In this document: piece by piece, positions 46,625 through 59,301 of the stretch
Layout: each line of letters begins with the position of its first letter
How positions within the stretch are numbered: the first letter of the stretch is position 1
Source of the DNA: Cryptomeria japonica
Lineage: Eukaryota > Streptophyta > Pinopsida > Cupressales > Cupressaceae
Direction of reading: 5' to 3'
Length of the DNA stretch: 64,000 nucleotides
Assembly: GCF_030272615.1 (NCBI RefSeq)
Contig: NC_081413.1
Coordinates: 160,144,849-160,208,848 of the forward strand
Program-made: the position numbers and the translations under genes
The notes under the pieces: model-generated
Seen by the model: only the letters and a program-made list of their open reading frames with translations
Told to the model about the DNA's origin: nothing
The model's database searches: none

Positions 46625-49600
46625 TTAACCTTGTAGTTGGGTAGTTATTAATTGAAGAATATCTCCCAAAATTAAGTTTATGCCATCCATAAACTTCTTG
46701 CTCTCCTTTATTGCTATCTCAGTTCTGTATACTATACCGGTGAGATGCTGCAAGTGCTCTGCCAGTGTTTTGCTACCCTGTGTTAGTGCCTCTGAGATGT
46801 CCTTCCGCAGAGATGCTAAATAGTCCAATCTTGGACTTAGTTTAGATCTCAAGAATTTTGCCTTGTTTATTATTATTTCTTTCTCTCTTTCTAATTTGAG
46901 CAATTCTTCCTCAAAATTTGTTATCTTTTCCTCAAAAACTGATAATGTATCAGGTGAGTTAACAAAATTATCAGCAATTTTATTGATCTCTTCCTATACC
47001 TTGATCATCTTTTTGTCTATATCTATGGTCAAAAAGTTTATCTTACAGGTGTCTTTGTACAGAGTTTTGTACTCTTTCAATAAATTGCACAGTTCTGGTA
47101 GAAGTGTGTCAAATTCCCTGTTACACTTCTTTATTCCTTCCTCAAATAATTTTTGTTTCTCTTTTTCTACACTTTCTTTTACAATTTCTACCTTTGTTTG
47201 CTCAAAATTTCCAAAAATATATTTACAAAGTGTATCCAACTGGCCTAAAGAATCTTTGTTGGCTATATTACAATTGGGAGCTATTGATTTCAAAACTGGA
47301 ATTGAATCATCTATCGCTTTATAGGCTTGTGAGCTATAATCGGTTATTTTCTTGATAGATTCAAGCAATACCTCTATTACATTTGATGGTGACCCAACAA
47401 ACTGAGTGTCGGTGGAAGTGACCATGCTAGTATTGACCTCTGGTAGGTCTGTTTGTGTCTCCATCTCTTTAAGCATTGGTTTTCTTGCATCATTTCTTAC
47501 TGGTGGCATCTGTTCTGGAGCCTTTAGCTCTATTGGTTTTTCTGTTTGTGTTCCAGATTCCATCTTTTTCTCTAAATTTGCTGCTGGTTGCTCTTTGTTT
47601 TCTGTTTTATCTATTGTATCCTTGTCTACCACTATGTTGATTTTTTGAGTATCAACATTCATAGTATATAGGACTTCAGGATTAGGATTATTATCCTCTG
47701 TGTCCATGCTCTCAGCTACCGGTTGATCTTCCGCAGTTGTGGTTTTTACCGGTGGAATATTTAAAGGAGGTGGGGGTAAGTTGTCTCTAATCTTGATACT
47801 TGGTGGTCCACCAACTTTACCTTTCCCTTTGTCCTTTTGATATACCAGAATGGGAATGGGATTCCTATATTCTTCTTGTTTTTCTTTTTCAACCAAGAAT
47901 GTATCCCAACCATTTTCTGTTTCCTCTGAAACTTCAATAACTCTACTTGCCATTAGTGATATTTGCTAGTGTGTAGTGGAAAAAATTGTCCAGTTGGCCC
48001 GAGCTATCAAATCATCAATTTTCTTAGGTGAGTTGACTGGGTATACTGCAAGTAATTTCTCTATTTTTATTTTCTTATCCAACTCAATTATTGCATGCCT
48101 TCTGGCCTCAAGTCTTTTATATAGTTCATTAGGAATTTCATTTAGGAATTACATCAAAAACTTTTTATACATGTCCATGTGTAATATAACACTTTCCTCA
48201 ACTTGTCCTTTCTCATCATCTGATAGGGTGTCATAGATTTTCCCTATGTTTTTCAATTTACCTTCCTCTGTGATCTCATTCAATAGTATGTAAAGAGGGG
48301 CAAAGTCAATGTTTGTCTTCTTCTTCCTTTTGGGGGTCAACTTCTTCTTACGTGTGGCTTTCTTGACCGGAGACCTCATAGCTTGTTGCTTCTGTCTTGT
48401 CCTTCTAGGTGAAGGAGTGGATACCGATGAGGGGTCTCTTTTCCTAACAACTCTTTTGAAAGTTGCTGGCATATCTCCTTCTGAGGAAGTATCTACCGGT
48501 GATAGATGAGTTTTAGGTTGTTGAGCTGCCAACTCATCTTCTATTATGTCGGTTTTCTTTAGTACATCTTCCTTTATGGCTTTTGCTTGTCTGGTTCCTT
48601 TCCTCACAAATGCCTCAACCTTTTTCACTCTCTTTTTAGATTGAATTTGACTTTCAATGGTCTCAGTACTACCAAATACTTCTTCCTTTGGTTCATTGGG
48701 GGCTTCCAGAAGTGCTTTGGCATAAGTTTCCACTATGTGGTCATCTATTTCATACCCCATCTCTGTAACCCAGAATGTTCTTAGGATGACTGCTTCCATC
48801 TAGATCTCATCCTTTTTGATCACAAAGCATATATCATCCTTGTATTTGTTGACAATTTCCTGTGATAGTCTGATTCTTTTATTCATTCTGACTTTTAGTG
48901 CTTGAAAATACTCATTGATATTCTTTTCTCTGTTTTCACCCATGTTGTTGAATAAGTCAGACAATTGTTTTCCTACCGGTATGTCGAATCCAAAATCCTT
49001 GTAGCCTATACCAGGAGCCTGTTTGGTTATATGTAGCATTAAGCATACAAGTAAATTTCCAAATCTAAAGGTTCCTTTCTTATCCTTCTTGATTTTTGCT
49101 AAATTGTCAATTAACTCATCCTTTAACCATTCACAGATATCAATTTTTACATTGTCCTTAACCATGTCATAAGCATCTTTATGCATAAACTGGAAACTAA
49201 GTTAAGCCTATTAGCATGAGTTTCTTTGTAACCTAGAATCATGCTGACAAATCTAACATTTGTATCGGTCACATCATTAACCCTCAATGATCTCTTGTCG
49301 GATGTTGCACCAGTTAAGTTTGTTACCAAATCATTGGAGGCCTTCTTGGTTTTTTCAGGTCTGTAACCGGTGGAAGGTAACCCTGTTACTAGTTTCACAA
49401 CTACCTTTGTAATTTTATGCACTAAGTCAAGCCAAAAGAATGAACCATGTACCCTACTCAGAACTATCCTAATCACTTCCTTGGGAAATTCAGGAATGTA
49501 GAGGATTTCAGTGAATCCTAGGGTTTTAATAATTTTATGTTCAGGTTTCACATTCCCGAAGTTGTCACATATAATAGACTTATACATGTTTTTGATTTCT

Positions 49601-49806
49601 TCATCACCTAATTCCTCTATGTTACAATGAATATACATTCTAGGGTCTTCTGCATAAACAACACCTTTTGGAATTTTTGAAAAAGCACATGTGTTGTCAT
49701 CTTTCTTAGCTACCTTGGGAACTAGCTGAAACATGGGCCTAGGTCTTTTTATAACTTCGACTACTATAGGGTTTGCTATGAATTTAGGTGCAGAGGAGGA
49801 TGCCAT
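46625..49806 (-). pseudogene. nested element ORF2: about 1,060-codon unknown protein
   Basis: ATG at 49806. One frameshift near 49190 and in-frame stops at 48800, 48149 and 46994 are the only breaks in 3,182 bp, so the protein can be read almost throughout. N-terminal 350 residues: globular, with V-L-S-R-V-H-G-S-F-F-W-L-D and L-L-V-C-L-M-L. A basic stretch follows (about 48290-48640, many Lys/Arg), then a Pro/Thr/Glu-rich acidic region (about 47400-47850), then a C-terminal Leu/Lys/Glu region likely to form coiled coils (46625-47330). No transmembrane run, signal peptide, catalytic DDE, D-D pair or protease motif is visible. Collinear with the element 3 copy. It could be a structural partner of ORF1, a nucleic-acid binder, or a captured host gene. 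Confidence 0.8.
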
Positions 49807-50112
49807 GATGATAAATACATTTTTCTACCTTTGGATGGATTGATTGCTGAAGTGTTTTGTCTCTTTGCTCGGAATGCCTTAGCTCAGAAATCTTCGCGCT
49901 CTCTGAAAGTTTGAATTCATGGTGAAATGAAATGGAGCCAAAAAACTTATTTTATAAAGTCTTTTCTGCTACCTACCACATTAATTGCTTGCCAGTAATG
50001 TATTAGCTCAACTTTATTTGTTGGTAATGAAATATTTTCAACTTCTTTTCTCTAACCAAGGGAATAATAGCACATGTGTCATTTGATTGCCAAACCCTCA
50101 AGATAATTTTCT

Positions 50113-51297
50113 TCAATTTGATGAAGAACATCCTGCTGGAGGAGCATTGCTCTGTCCTGCCAGTGGAGCATCATATTGTCCTGCCGGTGAAGCATTTGTT
50201 GGTTCTACTGGTGGAGGAGTAACCCCAATATTTAGATCACCTTTTCTAATCCATTGCTTTGAAAATTCTTGCTTAACCTCTTCAACCTTTTCTTTACCTT
50301 TCAAGCTAGTACTTTTGTTATCTACCGGTGTACCTTTACTTCTACAAAATTTAGCAATATGACCAATCTTGTTACATGCATAACAAGTTACATTATTTTT
50401 TTGAATAGCTTTCCCATAACCTATGCCAGTTTGTGTTCTGCATTTATTTGATAAATGACCAAATCTTCCACAAACATAACATCTTACATTCATTCTGCAA
50501 TTTTTAGAGTTATGACCACTTTTTTTGCATTTGGTACATTGATCGGTGGGAGGATTGATGTTTTGATAATTCCTAGATCTACATTCATTTGCCCTATGAC
50601 CATATTTATTACAGTTAAAGCATTTTCCATTGAATTTGTAAGTATTAGAAGGTCTTACCGGTTTGCTATGATCCTGGGTATTTGCAGTACCGGAGCATTC
50701 TCCAACTTCAAATCCAATTCCAGAAGTGTCACCTTTGGGTTTTTGATTCTTCAATAAGGTACCAAGTTCTTATGAGCTTTTCTTGAATTTTTCTTTGTGT
50801 TGATTTGCAGTTTCCAATTCCCTTTCCAAGATTTCTTTTTGTCTCATTAGTTCATTCAAGTCATTCTGAGTATGCATCAGATGTGTCTTCAACATGTCAT
50901 TTTCATAGCTAAGTCTTGTGTTCTCATTTGCTGCATCACTTAATCTTTTGGTCAATTCTTCTTCATTCTTCTTCCTGTCCTCAATTTCTTTGCAAAATCT
51001 CATAGTCATATCCTGCATTTCATTTTTTGTTGTCATGATCTCTTGTTTCAATTTGCTTATCATATCATTTAGTGATTCCTTTTCATCATTCTCATTTTGC
51101 AATTTTTCACAGAGTTCTCTTCTCTTGTTTCTTGTAACAGTAAGATTTTCTTGAAGTGCCTGAATAATGTCCTGAGCTGCTTTTAAATCATCTTCTAATT
51201 TGATATTTTTCAACTTCTCTGCATCATAGTCAATAAGAGCTCCTTCAAGTTGCTTCATCAGATTTTCCATCTTTACTAGTGTCAAGATCTTACTCAA
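50113..51297 (-). pseudogene. nested element ORF1: coiled coil plus four CCHC zinc knuckles
   Basis: About 394 codons from the ATG at 51297, broken only by a stop at 50770 in the same frame. Residues 1-175 are a long coiled coil (rich in Glu, Lys, Leu, Asn). After a linker come four intact CCHC knuckles in about 95 residues: C-F-N-C-N-K-Y-G-H-R-A-N-E-C, C-T-K-C-K-K-S-G-H-N-S-K-N-C, C-Y-V-C-G-R-F-G-H-L-S-N-K-C and C-Y-A-C-N-K-I-G-H-I-A-K-F-C. The C-terminus is Pro/Ala/Gly-rich. Multiple knuckles bind single-stranded nucleic acid and the coiled coil suggests self-assembly, so a Gag-like packaging role is likely. The layout differs from the copia Gag proteins in this window, which have one knuckle and no coiled coil. 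Confidence 0.85.
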
Positions 51298-51341
51298 CCT
51301 ATTAGGCTTCTAAAAATAGAGGACTAGGCTCTAATACCAAT

Positions 51342-52318
51342 TGTTAGGGTTCCCACAGATACTGAGAGGGAGGGGTGAATCAGTATCTGACCGGTAATGT
51401 AATTTTCTTGAAACTGAATATGCAGAACATAAAGTAACAGTATACTAGTATGCAAGAATTAATGTAAATAACAGAATCAAAAACATCCACATGAAAAGAA
51501 CACCATAACACAAGATGTTTAACGAGGAAACCCGGTGTGGGAAAAACCTCGGTGGGATTTGTGACCCACAATATTCACTTACTGGCCAATAAGAGAATAT
51601 TACTTACAATAGGGGCCTGCACATGCAGGAAGGCCAACTACCTAGAGCTCACTGCTCAATAAGAAGTCACACTGACTTACAATGAGGATTTACACAAATC
51701 CAATATTTTGTACTGCTTTACAATAGCATCTTCAATGCCAGATTCAGCACCGGTTCTTGCTCTATTCTTTACATATACCCTTGACCTACAATTTGCACAT
51801 TAGGTCTGCCTTATAATTTATTTTATGCTTCCTATCCATATCCTACAAATGCCGACAATGATCTCTTTTATATACAAGAGTCATTTTACAATTTGCCAAG
51901 TCGGCTTACAATAATAAACAAAATGTTACATATCAAAAATCCTGTCAGCCTCTATGCCGGTATACATGTTCTTTTCTGTGCCGGTGTACATCTTCTGTGC
52001 CAGTGCCGGTGTAGATTGATCTTGCTGATGTCGGTGCACTATCTTGTTTGAGTAATGATTTGCTGGTATAATGTCTTGTCGGTGCCATAGGATTGCAAGG
52101 TTACCTGAGGAATGCTTTGCCAATGCCATAGGATGGTTACCTGAGTAATGCTTTGCCAGTGCCATAGGATTGCAAGGTTTTCTGAGTAATGCTTTGCCGA
52201 TACGATAGGATGGTTGCCTGAGTAATGCTTTGCCTATGCCATAGGATTGCAAGGTTGCCATCAATGACAAAACCTTCAATCACACACAATGTCTCATTGG
52301 ATTGTCCATATGCCAACA
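51342..52318 (-). repeat. nested element 5' LTR
   Basis: 977 bp, same family as 45495-46435. The 36-bp difference in length equals one extra minisatellite unit (five units at about 52050-52260). Confidence 0.93.
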
Positions 52319-55300
52319 GTCCTAATGGTGAAAATGAACACAAGTGAGAGAAATTCAAGGAGTATAAGGGTAAAGGCAAGAGAGATTGTCTTATTTCTAT
52401 TGATGGTGGTATCATTGATGAATAATTTGATGGTGATGCTAATGAAGATATACTGTTTGTAGCTATTAAAGAAGATATATCAAACTAGAAGGCATTAGTA
52501 TCTAGGATGGATAACTCTGATGATTGGATCAATGATAGTGGTTGTTCACATCATATGATCGATGATCGAAGCAAATTTCTTTCTTTGAAGGAATTTGATG
52601 GCGGAGTTGTAAGATTTGGTAATGACTCACCCTACATGGTTAAAGGTAAGGGAATTATTTCTCTTAATGGGAAGAGAAATGTAGATGATGTCTACTGGGT
52701 TGAAGGTCTAAAGAACAATCTTTTGAGTGTGGCACAACTCAATGACGAAGGATACCCACTGGAGTTTAAAAATAGTATGTGCAAAATCTTTGACAACAAA
52801 GGTGAATTGATTGCAACTGAGAAGAAAACTAAAGGTAACCCATTTCACCTTAATCCTAAAGTTAGCAACATGTTATTTTCAAAGATAGATGATAGCTAGA
52901 TTTGGCATAGGAGATTTTGTCATATAAACTTTGATAACATTGTTAAAGTGAGTAGGTCCAAGACAATGAGAGGTTTGCCTCAGTTCGACAAACTGATTAA
53001 TGCTCTTTGCAAAGAATGTTAGTTAGAAAAGATGACATCCTCAACTTTCAAGAGCAAATCCTTTTCAATGGAGCATTTGCTAGACTTGGTTCATACAGAT
53101 CTTTGTGGACCAATAAGAACAAAAAGTATTCAAGGTAATAGATATTTCATGATCCTCACTGATGAAAATTCAAGGATGATGTGGGTCACATTCTTTAAGG
53201 ATAAAACTGAAGATTTTGGTAAGTTCAAGGCATTCAGGTCCTTAGCAGAGAAGGAGAGAGGTAAGAAGATAAAATGTTTGAGGACAGATCAAGGTGATGA
53301 ATTTAATTATGAGGAATTTACTAGGTATTATGAAGAGAATGGTATCAAATGGTAACTTTCTGCACCAAGGGTACCACAATAGAATGGCATCGTAGAGAGG
53401 AACAACCGGTTAGTTGCTGAAGTTGATAGGACAATGTTGATACAAGGAGGTGTAGCAAAAACTTTTTGGAGAGAATATGTCAGCACAATTGTCTACACTA
53501 TGAACATAGTTCTGGTAAAAAGAGGTAAGGACAAAATTCCTTATGATTACTGGTATGGAAGATCACCTGATGTTAGTTATTTCAAGATATTTGGAAGCAA
53601 ATTTCTTATTAAGAGAGGTGATTATTAGCAAATTTGAGGCTAAAAGTGATGAAGGTATATTTCTTGGCTATTCGACCAATAGTAAGGCCTACACATGTTT
53701 AAAAACTGAACATAGAGAATTATTGAGAGTATTTATGTTCGAGTGGATGAATATCCTAAAGTCTCAAAGGAAACCAATTTGGAGAAGAAGGATGAAGATC
53801 CTTGCATTTTGTTTTTGGAACTAGAAACTATCAAATCTAAAACTGACAAAGCAAATTCTGATGCACCAGTTCAACCAGAATAGATAAATTCTAAAGATGA
53901 TGATAATGATGAAGCTGAACCTTATGAAAATGATCATGTTATTCCAAGATATGTGACATTGAATCACAATCCTAAATAGATTATTGGGGATAAGGATGCT
54001 AGAGTACTAGCTAGAAGAAGAGTAAGAGAAAACTCTTGCATGATCTCCACCATTGAACCAAGAACTGCTAAGGAAGCATTTGGTGATGACAATTGGGTTA
54101 AAGCTATGGAGGAGGAATTGCATCAAATTGAGAAAAACAACACTTGGACCCTAGTACCCCAACTTGTAAATAAAAATGTAATAGGTACTAAATGGGTATT
54201 CAAGAACAAGTTGAATGAAGATGGTGTTGTAGTTTGCAACAAAGCTAGGTTGGGTTGCTAAGGCTATGGACAAGAAGAAGGAGAAGACTACGGTGAGAAT
54301 TTTGCACTAATGGCAAGACTGGAAGGTGTCTGAACTTTACTTGCATTTGCAGCCCATAAGAAATTCAAGGTATACTAGATGGATGTTAAGTCTGCATTTT
54401 TGAATGGGATACTGGAAGAAGAAGTTTATATTGAGAAGCTAGATGGTTATGCTATGACTGATGAGAAACACATGGTATGCAAATTGCATAAGGATTTATA
54501 TGGATTAAATAAGGCACCTAGAGCTTGGTATGAAAGGCTTCATACACATCTGATGAAGATAGGATTTCTGAGAACCAGTGATGACAGTAACATATATCTC
54601 AAATCCAAAGGAGATGAAATACTGGTCAGTGAAGTATTTGTTGATGATATCATATTTAGAGGTAATGATGTCATGAGAAATAGTTTTGCAAATGAAATGA
54701 AAAATAAATTTGAAATGACTTTAGTAGGGGAAATTAAAAATTTCATACGCTTGTAGATACAACAAATGAATAATGGTATTTTCATTACACAGTCTAAGTA
54801 TGTAAAAGAGGTCTTGAAGACAATCGCATGAGTGATTGTAAACCAGTTGGGACACCAATGGTTATAGGTTGTAAGTTGTCTAAGGAAGATGAATCTAAGT
54901 CTGTTGATGAGAAGGAATACAGGTCAATGATTGGCAAATTGCACTATGTAGTTCACAACAAACTGGACATAGCTCATGCAGTTGGCATAGTTGCTAGATT
55001 CCAGAAGAATCCTAAGGAAACACATTTGATAGCAACCAAGAGGATATTTAGGTACTTGAAAGGTACTATTGACTATCAATTATGGTATCCATATGGATGA
55101 AATATTGACTTGAAGGTGTACACAGATGCTAATTGGGTAGGAAATGTTGATGACCAGAAAAGCACAACCGGTGGAGCATTTTTTCTTGGAGGAAGACTTG
55201 TTTCATGCAGTAGTAAGAAGCAGAGTTGTACTTCACAATCTATAGCTAAAGCTGAGTATGTTGCAGCTTACATGAATTGCACATAGGCTATTTGGATGAG

Positions 55301-55589
55301 GCACATTTTAGAAGGTTTTAAGATGAAGATTTCAAAACCTATATAGATTTTATGTGATAATACAAGTGCCATAAATATTTCCAAGAATCTTGTTTTGCAC
55401 GCATGAACCAAGCATATTGAATTGAAGTATCATTTCTTGAGGGAAAAAGTGCAGAGCAAAGATATTATCTTAGAGCATGTTTCTACCAAGGAGCAACTTG
55501 CAGATATTTTTACTCAACGTCTACCTAAGACTACATTTGAGTATCTTAGAAGTTAACTAGGGGTTGTACCCCTTCATGAGGCTAGTTGA
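52319..55589 (+). pseudogene. copia-2 gag end and pol, broken
   Basis: After the nested element, the gag tail leads into the protease with an intact D-S-G (W-I-N-D-S-G-C-S-H-H). The integrase N-terminus has W-H-R-R-F-C-H and C-K-E-C, and its core keeps acidic positions in L-T-D-E-N, R-T-D-Q-G-D and V-E-R-N. The reverse transcriptase at about 54379-54756 has F-V-D-D-I-I-F. RNase H (Y-T-D-A-N-W-V-G, D-N-T-S-A) runs to the stop at 55589. Many stops (52897, 53353, 53383, 54754, 55283, 55543 and others) and frameshifts near 53620-53810, 54260 and 54825 break it. These are the enzymes for cytoplasmic reverse transcription and nuclear integration, now dead in this copy. Confidence 0.9.
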
Positions 55590-55920
55590 GCATGATGTAG
55601 ATTACATCACTCCTTGAGCTACTTGCTGAATTTTATAGAAAGATTGGTGTAGAAGTGGAAGTTATTCCATAGGGGGAGCATCTAGTTGCAGATCATTGTT
55701 GCACAGGGAAATTTCACATTACATGTTTTACTTTCAATTTGACATTGTTGTTAAAGGGGGAGAAGAATTATGTGATTATGAAGAGGAGAACCAATGACAA
55801 ACTGAAGACATGGAGAGCATGGTGAATACTTGGTAATGTAAACCAGGATTCCTATTCACAATCACAGTAGAAATCAATGGTATTGATATTTGTATTGCCA
55901 TCAATGCCAAAGGGGGAGAT
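55590..55920 (+). other. copia-2 3' untranslated region and polypurine tract
   Basis: Contains GGGGGAG runs at about 55672, 55756 and 55911. The last, CCAAAGGGGGAGAT, ends at 55920 against the 3' LTR and is the plus-strand primer. Confidence 0.85.
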
Positions 55921-57355
55921 TGTTGGCATTTGCATGAAGATTGCATTAATGATATGTTATGTTGTCATTGATGTCAATTAACCAATAATGATATTATTGA
56001 TGTTGATTAATATTGTCTTGTAACTAGTAGGATGAGCTAAGTGAAGGAAACTATAAACTGGTATGTAAGTTTGTGAGTTGAACCAGTAACCAATAAAAAG
56101 GTTAAACCCTATCCATTGATGTAACTGGTAAACCCTACCTATTTTTTTTGTTAAACCCTAACCGATTAAGGTTGTTGAATTGGTTATATTGGTTTATGAT
56201 ATGATGATGAGCGGTAATAATGGTGACATGTATGGTCATTGTATGAAGACAATTTCAAGTGTTTTTGGCGTGTTGTTGTAACAATTTTTTATCTAGGGAA
56301 TGAGAAAAGTGTATTGCATATAATGCAAAGTGTGTGATGAGTTACTGAGATCGATGAAGCGATGATCAAGGAGTGGTCAAGGTTTTATTGATTAATGTGC
56401 AGAGATTTCTATGTGATCTAATGGTCATACTTGAACCAATTTGTTTGTAATCTCTATGAGAACTATATTTTTGTTGTGTTAACGACCTAATTGATTTGTT
56501 TATAAGGTCAATGAAGTTGTTTAGTTTAAGTGTTGGCAAAAGATTAGTTGAGTGTGTGGTTGCCGAACCAGATGATGTGTCAGCAGATTGAGTAAAGGAA
56601 GATAGGAGCATAAAAAGGATCTGATCAAGAAAGTGTAGTGCTATTCAGATAGATCAACAAACTCTTGTTGTTTCTAACAATTAGAGAAAAATTGAAATTC
56701 CTTAGTTGGGTAAGCTCTAACAAGCTTGGTGCTCTTTAAATCCTCTAACAAGGTGATCCATTAGTTTGGGTTTTCAAATCCTCTATCGAGGTTACTCCTA
56801 ATACGTTATTTCTTCTGACAAGGCATTTGTAGTCAATCCCTTAACCGAGTGGTTCTTAATAGGATCAGTTCTTAACAAGACTTTTGTAAAGCTTTAACAG
56901 GCTTGGCTCCTAACAAGGTAAACTTTAGAAGAGTTCAGATAGTTATCTTGTGAGTCTCATCTCACTGTGGTTTTTTACCTATTTGGGTTTGCACATCAAA
57001 AATATTTGTGTCAAGTGGTGAATTTTTTTGTGGTTATGATCTTATGGTTGATTTGATTAGCTACTTAGCTATTTTTGATAAGTCGTGATAACTGGAAGCA
57101 TAGAGAAATGAAGTTTGTTGACATATGATAAAGCATTTGGATGTTTATAAGTTTGATATTGTTTATTGTTAAGTTGTTGTAATAGTCAATCAATTTGTCT
57201 TATGAGTTTTTATCTTGACAATGGTATTTCATTGATAAGTTTACTCTGAGAGATTGAAATTGAGTTTGGGAAAGTTTGTATCAGCTTTTTTGTTTACTGA
57301 TTTACCTCCCCCTATCAGTAATCTACCAGATACTTATTCTTTCATCATACCATCA
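55921..57355 (+). repeat. copia-2 3' LTR
   Basis: Begins TGTTGGCATTTGC and ends CATACCATCA, followed by the target duplicate AGGTC. Aligns with 43178-44610 across its whole length. Confidence 0.95.
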
Positions 57356-57360
57356 AGGTC

Positions 57361-59118
57361 ACCATCATAATACCAGCATAGAAGAAGGCACCTAAGGCCA
57401 CACCATCAGCTGCAACTGGTATTGCTAGGAAGAGAAAGAAAAGTGACATTGACTCGGCACTTGAGATTGGTAATGTATCCATTATTCCACCTAAGACTTG
57501 TGCTGAAATTGTTGATGAAATAACTAAGGATGGTATGGTGAAAAATGTTGATTTTTATTATGATAAATTAGAAGTTGATGAATAGAGAGAAGTAGAGGAA
57601 GCAATCCTTCAATATTTAGATATCTATAAGGAAGCATTAATTGAGATAGAAAATAAAATACTGACAAAGTTATATAACATGTTAGATACTGTAAGGTTAT
57701 CTACAATGCAAGAAGACAAACACATTAAGATGCAAGAACTTTCAGCTATCTATGTTACTATAGCTCCAGATTAGATGGAGAAGACAATTGAGGTTGCTGA
57801 TAGAAAGGTTTTTAACAAAAAACACAAAATAACTAGCCTGATGTTAGGTAGAATGAATGAGGTAATAAAGGAAACTTAGAAGGCTTGGATCAAATTTTTT
57901 GGAGAACATAGAGGATTCTTTACTTCATCCGAGACCAAAACTGAGACTGTAGATAAACCGGTTGAAGGGAAAGGCAAAGTAATTATAGGTACTCCACCCA
58001 CAGTTTTGAAGAACATCAAGATAGTGGAGATTGAGCCACCGGTTAACAAAAATGTATAGACACATACCGAGACATTGGTTATTACTGAGAATATTGTACA
58101 AGACACTAACATGGAGGACACTTGTCCTATGGATACTAATGTACAGGTTGAGGATACTATTCCTAGAAAGGAATCGATAGTTGTACAAACTACACCAAGT
58201 GGTTAAGCCATTAGTGCAAGTCAGGAGGCAATAAAAGATAAATCACCATAAATAACATAAGAATCTGGTAAGGTACCAGTTGGGAGCACCATCATTGTTG
58301 ACAATTAAAACTTCTCAAGTTGAGAAGAAATCTATCACAGAGATGAATCCCATAGAGCTAATGATGATGGCTGCTCAAAAACTAATGAAGGAGGGATCTG
58401 CAGACAAGGGGATAATAGATCAATCAATAACAATTTTGCACAGATTGGTCCCAGAATGTAATATTGAGAATGAAGTGAGCCCTTCCGATAATCTTAAGGT
58501 AATAACAGAGTGCATCTCAAAATATTTTCAATCATTATAGAAGATCTCAAACTGGCAAGAACTTGAAAGATTCACTTTGGCTAAGAGAGCCACTTTTGAT
58601 CAGATCATTGAGACAGAGAAGAGGAAGATTGAGGAGAAACTTATTCTAATTGAAAATTCTTTGAAACAATGTACTAACATATCAGGGTATGTTGTAATAC
58701 AAAGATTCTTACAACAAATATAGATAAGAAGATAAAAGAGTTACAAGAAAAGATTCCTAATATTGCTAACTCTTTATATGGACTAACTTCAGTGACAACA
58801 TCTATTGATGGACAAATTTTGACTTTGGAAAACCAAATTTCTACTTTTGAAAAGGAAAGAGATAAGATCATTTGGAGAGCCATAAGTCTCAGAGGTTTGG
58901 TGAGTCCAAGACTGGATTCACTTGGTGTACATAAGTGGGAATCCATGTATATGCTTGGAAATCCCACACCGGTAGAAGTCACTAAGAATGAATCACTTGC
59001 ATATTTATTGAGTGGACTTTTATCCATCTCTGGCACATTCAAAACCAACTGGGATACTTATGTGGAGTTATTGGAGAAAGCTTATCCTGAAATCTTGAAA
59101 TTGGTCAAGCTCCAGTAA
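57361..59118 (+). pseudogene. element 3 ORF2, 3' part
   Basis: Resumes the ORF2 frame after copia-2. An early basic segment (A-R-K-R-K-K-S) is followed by an acidic Thr/Val/Glu region (about 57900-58200), then helical Lys/Glu/Leu sequence ending at 59118. T-L-E-N-Q-I-S-T-F-E-K-E and G-L-V-S-P-R-L-D-S-L near the end match F-E-E-K-I-T-N-F-E-E-E and K-L-S-P-R-L-D-Y-L in the minus-strand copy. Several stops (57376, 57583, 57772, 57877, 58204 and others) and frameshifts near 58300 and 58685. Together with 41750-43177 the ORF2 region is 3,186 bp. Confidence 0.78.
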
Positions 59119-59301
59119 GACATTTTTGGAGGTATTCAGTGTAAAGTTATTATTCTTTGACATTCTTTTTACAATTTTTGGGCATTGATGTCAAAGGGGG
59201 AGTAGTATACATGTGAAAAATAATGATGAGTTGCATACATTAGGGGGGGAACCATGACCATTTTTCATATGAGTGTTGTCACAAATTCCAAAGGGGGAGA
59301 T
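59119..59301 (+). other. element 3 3' untranslated region and polypurine tract
   Basis: GGGGGAG at about 59197 and the tract CCAAAGGGGGAGAT ending at 59301, directly against TGTTGG of the 3' LTR. Confidence 0.85.

Larger units (their letters stand above)
45495..52318 (-). mobile_element. nested pol-less two-ORF LTR retrotransposon (minus strand)
   Basis: 6,824 bp in copia-2 gag. Its LTRs are 51342-52318 (5') and 45495-46435 (3'). On its own strand it begins TGTTGGCATATGG and ends CCCTAACA. Flanks are ATCCT (45490-45494) and GTCCT (52319-52323), a target duplication with one change. It has a primer-binding site (complement of 51328-51339), ORF1 (51297-50113), ORF2 (49806-46625) and a polypurine tract (complement of 46436-46448). 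Nothing between ORF2 and the 3' LTR resembles pol. It is the younger and better preserved of the two family members. Confidence 0.92.
43178..57355 (+). mobile_element. copia-2: full-length Ty1/copia element carrying a nested element
   Basis: LTRs at 43178-44610 and 55921-57355 (1,433 and 1,435 bp), flanked by the target duplication AGGTC (43173-43177 and 57356-57360). The inside holds a primer-binding site (44613-44624), gag, protease, integrase, reverse transcriptase and RNase H, and a polypurine tract. Its gag is split by the minus-strand element at 45495-52318; without that element and its duplicate it is about 7.35 kb. The first 245 aligned LTR bases differ at roughly 19 positions, so it is old enough to have decayed. 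Confidence 0.95.

Noticed and set aside
46863-48784. Several plus-strand frames of 60-153 codons
   Set aside because: Antisense shadows of ORF2 of the nested element; Ser/Phe/Leu-rich composition is typical of the complement of Lys/Glu-rich coding.
51926-52415. Minus-strand frames of 92-117 codons with repeated motifs
   Set aside because: They translate the LTR minisatellite (and in part cross the LTR end); no codon-level constraint is evident.
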